Shown: positions 58,619-64,000 of the stretch, piece by piece
Layout of the letters: every line of letters begins with the position of its first letter
Position numbering within the stretch: the first letter of the stretch is position 1
Assembly: GCF_030684895.1 (NCBI RefSeq)
Contig: NZ_JAUXXP010000054.1
Coordinates: 93,042 to 157,041, forward strand
Length of the DNA stretch: 64,000 nucleotides
From: Pseudomonas sp.
GTDB lineage: Bacteria > Pseudomonadota > Gammaproteobacteria > Pseudomonadales > Pseudomonadaceae
Direction: 5' to 3'
Notes under the pieces: generated by a model
Told to the model about the DNA's origin: nothing
The model's input: the letters and a program-made list of their open reading frames with translations, nothing else
The model's database searches: none
Position numbers and translations under genes: made by a program

Positions 58619-59950
58619 TTATACCGGGCTTGAACGGCCCGTCATCTCGCGGGCCATTTCAGTAGCGTAGCTGTCAGTCATGCCGGCGATAAAATCGATC
58701 ATGCGCAGGAATGAGCGGTACAGCGGCCAGTTGGGGTCGGGTGCGTTATTGCCGAGCAGGTCGAGGATGCGCCGGTTCTTGAAGGACGGCGTGCGCCCGC
58801 CATGCTGCTCCAGCGCTGCGCCGCAAAAGGCATTCAGCAGAATTTCCAGGGTGGTGTAGGCGCCGATCTCATGCAGCGTCTTGCGCTTGTCCTGGAAGAT
58901 CTTCTGCCGGGCCATGTCCTTGGCGCTCTGCACACAACGCTTGGCGGTGCCGTGCATATGCTCGACCAGATCGCCCTGCAAGGTGCCGGCAAGCAAGGCA
59001 TCCTGCTGCTCGACAAAGGCCTCGGCGGCGGCATTGGTCAGGTGTTCGATGGCTTTACCGCGCAGGATCGCCAGCTTGCGCCGCCGGGAGTCGTCTGGGC
59101 CGAGCTGGCGGTAGGTTTCCGGCAGGTCATCGCCGACCAGATCAAGCAGCAGTGCTTCAACCTCGCTGTAATCGAGCAGCTCCATTTCCAGGCCGTCTTC
59201 CAGGTCGATCAGGCCGTAGCAGATGTCGTCTGCCGCCTCCATCAGGTAGACCAGCGGATGACGCGCCCAGCGTTGTTCTTCCAGTTGCGGCAGGCCGAGT
59301 TTGCTGGCGATCTGCTCAAGCAGCGGCAATTCGCTCTGGTAGCAACCGAACTTGTGCTTCTTGTAGCCCAGGGCCTCGGCGTGGCGCGCGGTCCAGGGGT
59401 ACTTGAGGTAGGTGCCGAGGGTCGCGTAAGTCAGCCGGGTGCCGCCATCAAACTGGTGGTATTCCAGCTGGGTGAGCACGCGAAAGCCCTGGGCATTGCC
59501 CTCGAAACTGAGAAAGTCGCCGCGCTCGGCCGCGCTCATCGAATCCAGCCAGCCGCGCCCGGCGGCCTGCTGAAACCAGTGGCGAATGGCGTCTTCACCG
59601 GAGTGACCAAAGGGTGGATTGCCGATGTCGTGGGCCAGGCAGGCGGACTGCACGACCATGCCCAGGTCGCTTGGCTCGCACCAGGCCGGCAGGGCATCGC
59701 GAATCATCTCGCCGACGCGCATACCCAGGGAGCGGCCCACGCAGCTGACTTCCAGCGAGTGGGTCAGGCGGGTGTGGATATGGTCGTTGCTCGACACCGG
59801 GTGCACCTGGGTCTTGCGGCCCAGGCGGCGAAAGGCGCCGGAGAAGATGATGCGGTCATGGTCTTTATGAAACGGGGTGCGGCCCAGTTCGGCGACGCTG
59901 TGCGTCGGCTTGCCGAGTCGCTCACGGTTGAGCAGGGTTTGCCAATCCAA
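58619..59950 (-). CDS. dgt: Deoxyguanosinetriphosphate triphosphohydrolase-like protein
   Basis: A 443-residue HD-domain dNTP triphosphohydrolase. Family marks are [20 protein letters not shown], the first metal histidine in [11 protein letters not shown], the HD pair in [16 protein letters not shown], and [18 protein letters not shown]. It removes triphosphate from dGTP and possibly other dNTPs, controlling precursor pools. The start appears to be TTG (59948-59950), with GAGGAT 6 bases upstream; it gives the [13 protein letters not shown] start of relatives. It is first in a leftward pair with the FUSC gene. Confidence 0.9.
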   Translation of the reverse strand: MDWQTLLNRERLGKPTHSVAELGRTPFHKDHDRIIFSGAFRRLGRKTQVHPVSSNDHIHTRLTHSLEVSCVGRSLGMRVGEMIRDALPAWCEPSDLGMVVQSACLAHDIGNPPFGHSGEDAIRHWFQQAAGRGWLDSMSAAERGDFLSFEGNAQGFRVLTQLEYHQFDGGTRLTYATLGTYLKYPWTARHAEALGYKKHKFGCYQSELPLLEQIASKLGLPQLEEQRWARHPLVYLMEAADDICYGLIDLEDGLEMELLDYSEVEALLLDLVGDDLPETYRQLGPDDSRRRKLAILRGKAIEHLTNAAAEAFVEQQDALLAGTLQGDLVEHMHGTAKRCVQSAKDMARQKIFQDKRKTLHEIGAYTTLEILLNAFCGAALEQHGGRTPSFKNRRILDLLGNNAPDPNWPLYRSFLRMIDFIAGMTDSYATEMAREMTGRSSPV

Positions 59951-60032
59951 GATAGATCCTCGCCGTTACCTGGCAGTGGCGGCTAGCTTCGGGGTTCTAT
60001 GCCGCTGATGCAAGGCGTGCGGCCCTATGCAG

Positions 60033-61196
60033 TCAAAACCCAGCAGCGTCTATATCGATCAGCAGCAGGCGTTTGCCGTTGTCGATAAATTGTCCGGCGG
60101 TCAGGCAGTACTGATTGGTGGTGGCGTCACGGTAGGTGCTGGAGAGAATCAGTCGGCGTTCTTCCCAGCCTTCGGCCAGCAGTTGGTAGAAGTACGGCCG
60201 CCACGACCAGTTATGCCCCACATAACGCGCATCGCTGTGCCAGCTGTGCTCGCGCCACTCCAGATTGGCGGTCAGCTGGGTGCCGTGACGGTCGCATTGG
60301 TAGATGCGCAGCAGCCAGGGGGTGGCGTGCGGTTGCGGCAGTTGCTCGGCTTGTGCGCCGCCTTCGCTCCAGGCCTTGAAGCTGTTCATCAGCTCGCCGA
60401 GTTGCTGGCGCAGGGTCATCAGTCGCGCGCGCTCGGCGAGTTTTTGCTGCACGTAGTGATCGCGCAGTTGGGCGAAGCGTTTGACGAAGGCGTGGCTGCT
60501 GAAGAAGGCCTCTTCGGGTTTGGCAAACAGGTAGCCCTGTACATAACGTGCCCCGCACTCCAGGGCGAAATCCAGCTCGGCTTCGGTTTCCACACCTTCG
60601 GCGATAATCCAGCAGCCGGTCTTTTCCGCCATCTGCGCCAGGGCTTTGACCACTTCGCTGCTCGGCCCGCCACGGGCGGCCTGCTGAAACAGGCGCATGT
60701 CGAGCTTGAGGATGTCCGGTTGCAGGGCCAGCACACGGTCGAGCTGCGAGTAGCCGGCGCCGAAGTCGTCGATGGCAATCCGTGCGCCGGCCTCTCGATA
60801 GCGTTCCACCACACCAGGCAGACGCGCGCTGGCGCCGCCCAGTTCGGTGATTTCAAAGACGATACGTGCCGGATCAATGCCGCTGCGTTGCAGCTGCTTG
60901 AGGCTGGGCAAGGCTTGTTCGGGGCGCAGCCGGCTGATCCAGCGTGGCGAGATATTCAGGCTAAGAAACCAGTCCTGCGGGGCTTCATGAAAGCGCGTCA
61001 GGGCTTGTTCGCGCACTGCGCGGTCGAGGCGGCGCAGGGCCGTCGGTGGGGTTTTCGGGTCACTGAACAGCGGGCCTGCCGAGTGCAGGCGGCCATCGGC
61101 GCTGCGCAGGCGCGCTAATGCCTCGACACCGGCAATACGTCCGGTGGCGGTATCGATAAAAGGTTGGAAAACAGCAAGCGGTTGACCGTTGAACAC
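60033..61196 (-). CDS. EAL-domain cyclic di-GMP phosphodiesterase
   Basis: A 387-residue soluble protein. The EAL domain spans residues about 5-245 with EALARL at 25-30, N81 in LSLNIS, E115 in FEITE, and D143-D144 in DDFGAGYS, the set needed for metal and catalysis; so it should be active. The C-terminal part (about 255-387) is a helical linker followed by a PAS/Cache-like region, as in YkuI-type EAL proteins, perhaps binding a signal. The start is a GTG with AAGGAA 8 bases upstream. It is not in an obvious operon, but the nearby HD-GYP gene also acts on cyclic di-GMP. Confidence 0.88.
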   Translation of the reverse strand: MFNGQPLAVFQPFIDTATGRIAGVEALARLRSADGRLHSAGPLFSDPKTPPTALRRLDRAVREQALTRFHEAPQDWFLSLNISPRWISRLRPEQALPSLKQLQRSGIDPARIVFEITELGGASARLPGVVERYREAGARIAIDDFGAGYSQLDRVLALQPDILKLDMRLFQQAARGGPSSEVVKALAQMAEKTGCWIIAEGVETEAELDFALECGARYVQGYLFAKPEEAFFSSHAFVKRFAQLRDHYVQQKLAERARLMTLRQQLGELMNSFKAWSEGGAQAEQLPQPHATPWLLRIYQCDRHGTQLTANLEWREHSWHSDARYVGHNWSWRPYFYQLLAEGWEERRLILSSTYRDATTNQYCLTAGQFIDNGKRLLLIDIDAAGF

Positions 61197-61270
61197 TGCG
61201 CAGTTCCTTAGCCAGGCAAGACGCCCCGGTGGGCGGCGTAGCCAGGTGACTAAGCAAGATCGTGGCCAGC

Positions 61271-61627
61271 TTAATCCCCTGCGCGGGTATCTTTAGTTGT
61301 GTCGGCAGATGGCTCGGGGCGTCGCGGCGGATTGCGCCGCAGCAGCGGGAAGGCGATCAGCGCAATGCGCAGCCAGCGTCGCCAGTGGCCACGGCGGATG
61401 CCTATGGTTGCCAACAGCAGTGCGCCGCCAGCGACCCAAAGTGGTGCGTTGCTGTTGCCCAGTTCTTCACGCCAGTGGTTGCGCCAGTACTGTGCCTGTC
61501 GCAGTGGTTGCAGCATGACCAGGGTTTCGTGGCGCAGTTCCTGGCGGTGCATTTCAAGGCGCATGCGCAGTAGGGTTTTGCGCAGCTCGCGGCGCGAGGC
61601 CTTGGCGGGTAGTTCGGGCATGGTCAT
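61271..61627 (-). CDS. YqjK-like small protein
   Basis: A 118-residue basic protein: a charged helical N-terminus (SRRELRKTLLRMRLEMHRQE) and one hydrophobic segment (APLWVAGGALLLATIG), then an arginine-rich tail. It is third in the DUF883-YqjE-YqjK type gene trio. Its ATG overlaps the stop of the preceding gene by ATGA. The role is unknown; the operon is stress-associated in enterobacteria. A more cautious name is hypothetical membrane protein. Confidence 0.7.
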   Translation of the reverse strand: MTMPELPAKASRRELRKTLLRMRLEMHRQELRHETLVMLQPLRQAQYWRNHWREELGNSNAPLWVAGGALLLATIGIRRGHWRRWLRIALIAFPLLRRNPPRRPEPSADTTKDTRAGD

Positions 61628-62007
61628 GGCAGCAGTTGCTCACGGTCGCGGGCCAGTTCTTCAAGGCTGGCGCTGAAAGGCGCAGGGGCATTGCGTACAC
61701 GCTGCAACAGCGTGATCAGGGCGCCCAGCAGGCCGAATGCATAGAAGGCGCAGAGGGCGCCGATAACCAGCAAGCGATGCGTCTCCCAGAAGGCAATCAG
61801 CAGCGCAGCCGAGAGGCCGATAATCAGCAGCAGGCCAAACAGCAGGCTCAGGCTGGTCAGTACCAGCAGGCTGAGGGTATGGCTTTGCTGTTCTTTGAGC
61901 TCTTCGCCAAACAGCGCGATATGGCCCTGCAGTAACCCCAGCAAGGCGCTGGCAAATCGCCGCGGCGAACTGCCGCGACTTGGCGGGGTGGGCGGTGTTG
62001 CATCCAT
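61624..62007 (-). CDS. YqjE-like membrane protein (phage holin superfamily III)
   Basis: A 127-residue protein with an amphipathic N-terminus (RRFASALLGLLQGHIALFGEE), then two strong helices (LLVLTSLSLLFGLLLIIGLSA, and HRLLVIGALCAFYAFGLLGALI). This is the YqjE/holin III superfamily layout. It probably sits in the inner membrane with the DUF883 protein and the YqjK-like protein. It lies 12 bases after the DUF883 stop. Confidence 0.8.
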   Translation of the reverse strand: MDATPPTPPSRGSSPRRFASALLGLLQGHIALFGEELKEQQSHTLSLLVLTSLSLLFGLLLIIGLSAALLIAFWETHRLLVIGALCAFYAFGLLGALITLLQRVRNAPAPFSASLEELARDREQLLP

Positions 62008-62019
62008 TTAGGTTTCTCT

Positions 62020-62337
62020 TTAGCGCCGGGTAATCAGCATGCCTAGCAGCAAGCCAATGGCGGCGGCAATGCCGAGGGTTTGCCACGGGTGAGTCTGCAC
62101 ATAGCCTTCGGTGGCTTCAAGGGCAGCCTTGCCGCGTGCATGCAGGGCGTCTTCGGCGTTGTGCAGGGTGCTGCGCGCGCGACCCAGGCTGCTGCGGATC
62201 TGCTCGCGCAGCTCCTCGGCCTGCTCACCTGCGAGGCTGGCGGAATGCTGCAGCAGGCTTTCGGTGTCGCGCACCAGGGCTTGGAATTCGTCGAGTAACT
62301 GATCCGAGCTGGACGATACGGGGGTCTTACGAGCCAT
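62020..62337 (-). CDS. DUF883/ElaB/YqjD-type ribosome-associated membrane protein
   Basis: A 105-residue protein with a long charged coiled-coil-like helix (about 10-80) and a C-terminal anchor (PWQTLGIAAAIGLLLGMLITRR) carrying the glycine pattern of the YqjD/ElaB/YgaM family. In E. coli the family tethers ribosomes to the membrane in stationary phase. The start at 62335-62337 follows AAGGAGAG by a few bases; longer upstream reading lacks such a site. First gene of the leftward trio. Confidence 0.85.
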   Translation of the reverse strand: MARKTPVSSSSDQLLDEFQALVRDTESLLQHSASLAGEQAEELREQIRSSLGRARSTLHNAEDALHARGKAALEATEGYVQTHPWQTLGIAAAIGLLLGMLITRR

Positions 62338-62580
62338 GGTGTCTCTCCTTTTGACGGGGCAGTGTAGGGGGTTCGAGTCCTCTGCGGGGCAGTGGTTCCT
62401 TTTTTCTTCGGTGTGCTGCGGGCGGCTGGTTGATCGGCTGGTACAGCGCTTGCATTGCGCTGGTGCGCGCTCTTGCCAATACGCTCCTTTATGGGGCTGC
62501 AAGGGTTCTGGCCAGGACGCCGTGGTGCATCAATAACTTATTAATAACTATGGAATAAGTACTTCGATGCAAGGTTTAGT

Positions 62581-62599
62581 CAGCACCGGCTTGGTGCTG
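62581..62599. promoter_or_regulatory. NtrC-type dyad upstream of the ammonium transporter gene
   Basis: CAGCACC-GGCTT-GGTGCTG is a perfect 7-bp dyad and contains GCAC-N7-GTGC, the NtrC core. It lies 114-132 bases before the amt ATG. A partly overlapping TTGGTGCTGTACAGGCT has the GG-N10-GC spacing of a sigma54 promoter but a poor -12 box. The rest of the 375-base gap 62338-62712 holds no gene. Confidence 0.5.
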
Positions 62600-62712
62600 T
62601 ACAGGCTCTGCTTCGGCAAGGTGGCTCGTGATAAATGCCGCTATATGGTGCGCATTTATTGCTGCGTGATCCGCTTTGGTGCTTTTTCCCCGCGACGGAG
62701 TTTTCTTCGCAG

Positions 62713-63921
62713 ATGGAAAACATCAACAGTGCTGTGGAAACCCTGATTCACGGCTCCAATACCCTGTTTATCCTGCTCGGCGCCGTGATGGTGCTGGCCA
62801 TGCACGCCGGTTTTGCCTTTCTTGAAGTGGGCACGGTGCGGCAGAAGAACCAGGTCAACGCCTTGTCGAAGATCATTTCCGACTTTGCCGTGTCGGCCCT
62901 GGCCTATTTCTTTGTTGGCTACTGGATCGCTTATGGCGTGACCTTCCTTGAACCAGCCAGCGTGCTGACGGAGGGCCACGGCTATGAGCTGGTGAAGTTC
63001 TTCTTTCTGCTGACCTTTGCCGCGGCCATCCCAGCGATCATTTCCGGTGGCATCGCCGAGCGCGCCAAGTTCGGCCCGCAGCTGTGTGCCACGGTGCTGA
63101 TCGTGGCCTTTATCTACCCCTTCTTCGAGGGGATGATCTGGAACGGCAACTACGGCGTACAGGCCTGGCTGGAGGCGCAGTTTGGTGCCGCCTTCCATGA
63201 CTTTGCCGGCTCGGTGGTGGTGCACGCGATGGGCGGCTGGCTGGCCTTTGGCGCGGTGATTCTGCTGGGGCGTCGCAATGGGCGCTACCGCGATGGCCGT
63301 CTGGTGGCTTTTGCCCCGTCGAATATTCCGTTCCTGGCGCTGGGCTCGTGGATTCTGATCATCGGCTGGTTCGGCTTTAACGTGATGAGCGCGCAGACCC
63401 TGGGCAGCGTCAGCGGCTTGGTGGCGGTCAACACCCTGATGGCGATGGTCGGCGGTACGGTGGCGGCCCTGGTTGTTGGGCGCAATGACCCAGGCTTCCT
63501 GCACAACGGCCCGCTCGCTGGCCTGGTGGCGGTGTGCGCCGGTTCTGACCTGATGCATCCGGTGGGGGCGCTGGTGACTGGCGCGATTGCCGGTGCGTTG
63601 TTCGTCTGGGCGTTTACTGCAACCCAGGTGAAGTGGAAGATCGACGACGTGCTCGGCGTATGGCCGCTGCACGGTCTGTGCGGCGTGTGGGGCGGTATCG
63701 CTTGCGGCATTTTCGGCCAAGAGGCGCTGGGCGGTCTGGGCGGTGTAAGCCTGGCCAGCCAGTTTATCGGCACCGCGCTGGGCGTGGTGGTGGCCTTGCT
63801 TGGCGGCGTGCTGGTGTACGGTGTGCTGAAGGCTACCGTGGGTATCCGCCTGAGCCAGGAGCAGGAGTACTACGGCGCTGACCTCTCGGTGCATAAGATT
63901 GGCGCGGTTAGCCAAGACTAA
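62713..63921 (+). CDS. amt: Ammonium transporter, Amt/AmtB family
   Basis: A 402-residue channel with about 11 helices. Family marks are AMHAGFAFLEVGTVRQKN, IPAIISGGIAERAKF, FAGSVVVHAMGGW (first of the twin histidines), and WPLHGLCGVWGG (second). It conducts ammonium across the inner membrane. The C-terminal tail is short (YYGADLSVHKIG). No glnK accompanies it, so it may be a secondary Amt rather than the main nitrogen-regulated amtB. The start MENINSAVETL is chosen by family fit; the nearest ribosome site (GGAG) is rather far upstream, so the exact start is less sure. Confidence 0.92.
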   Translation: MENINSAVETLIHGSNTLFILLGAVMVLAMHAGFAFLEVGTVRQKNQVNALSKIISDFAVSALAYFFVGYWIAYGVTFLEPASVLTEGHGYELVKFFFLLTFAAAIPAIISGGIAERAKFGPQLCATVLIVAFIYPFFEGMIWNGNYGVQAWLEAQFGAAFHDFAGSVVVHAMGGWLAFGAVILLGRRNGRYRDGRLVAFAPSNIPFLALGSWILIIGWFGFNVMSAQTLGSVSGLVAVNTLMAMVGGTVAALVVGRNDPGFLHNGPLAGLVAVCAGSDLMHPVGALVTGAIAGALFVWAFTATQVKWKIDDVLGVWPLHGLCGVWGGIACGIFGQEALGGLGGVSLASQFIGTALGVVVALLGGVLVYGVLKATVGIRLSQEQEYYGADLSVHKIGAVSQD

Positions 63922-63936
63922 TTGCAGCGTTTGCAT

Positions 63937-63970
63937 AAAAAAGGCCCGGACAGTGTCCGGGCCTTTTTTA
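63937..63970 (+). terminator. Rho-independent terminator of amt
   Basis: GGCCCGGAC and GTCCGGGCC pair around an AGT loop, flanked by A6 and T7. It lies 16 bases past the amt stop. Confidence 0.93.
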
Positions 63971-64000
63971 TGGTTCTGTACCAAAACTGTGTTGCAGGCT

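Noticed and set aside
62366..62387. tRNA T-arm-like GGGGGTTCGAGTCCTCT
   Set aside because: No matching acceptor, D-arm or anticodon stem is found in the 60 bases upstream, which hold the start and ribosome site of the DUF883 gene.
62641..62670. TGGTGCGCATTTATTGC as a sigma54 promoter for amt
   Set aside because: There are 12, not 10, bases between the GG and GC, which sigma54 does not tolerate.

Overview
This is a GC-rich gammaproteobacterial chromosome segment, almost certainly from Pseudomonas sensu lato. The order mtaD-ubiG-mupP-yciK / mtnA / gyrA / serC-pheA-hisC-tyrA/aroA-cmk-rpsA-ihfB, followed by an O-antigen locus that ends at wbpM, is the arrangement known from P. aeruginosa and its relatives. 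A TyrA-AroA fusion, a dipeptide osmolyte operon and Pseudomonas-type extragenic repeats support this. No rRNA, tRNA, CRISPR array, prophage or complete insertion sequence was seen. The species cannot be named from the sequence alone.

Layout. 1-5.2 kb: a truncated gene behind a strong sigma54-like promoter, a leftward housekeeping group (MTA deaminase, UbiG, MupP, YciK) and the rightward mtnA. 5.5-17.7 kb: gyrA and the serine/aromatic/histidine operon through rpsA and ihfB. This conserved operon is interrupted between pheA and hisC by a small DUF559 nuclease-like gene boxed in by two inverted-repeat modules. 17.7-39.7 kb: a mosaic, partly AT-rich O-antigen locus. It encodes one route to a UDP-2,3-diacetamido uronic acid (WbpA, B, E, D) and one to a bacillosamine-type initiating sugar (WbpM, PglE-like, PglD-like, PglC-like). 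It also carries an O-acyltransferase, a Wzx flippase, two polymerase/ligase-type membrane proteins, two GT4 glycosyltransferases, a fused glutaminase/sugar amidotransferase, and a membrane-anchored protein of unknown function. No wzz chain-length regulator lies in the locus.

39.9-43.8 kb: small genes (a helix-hairpin-helix DNA-binding protein, DUF2784, an SDR, a CynX-type MFS transporter, an unknown protein, YheU) with two repeat elements, one of them a 146-bp MITE-like element with perfect 19-bp ends. 44-52.4 kb: a leftward operon for N-acetylglutaminylglutamine amide, a compatible solute (AsnO-type amidotransferase, GNAT/ATP-grasp synthetase, M42 peptidase), followed by a 7TM-DISM hybrid sensor kinase and faced by a divergent MarR regulator. 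52.4-64 kb: DacB, YggL, an HD-GYP protein whose domain is split by a long insertion, a FUSC-type membrane protein, dGTPase, an EAL phosphodiesterase, the yqjD/E/K-like trio, and an ammonium transporter preceded by an NtrC-type dyad.

All functional calls are from reading motifs and overall protein resemblance; no database search was possible.
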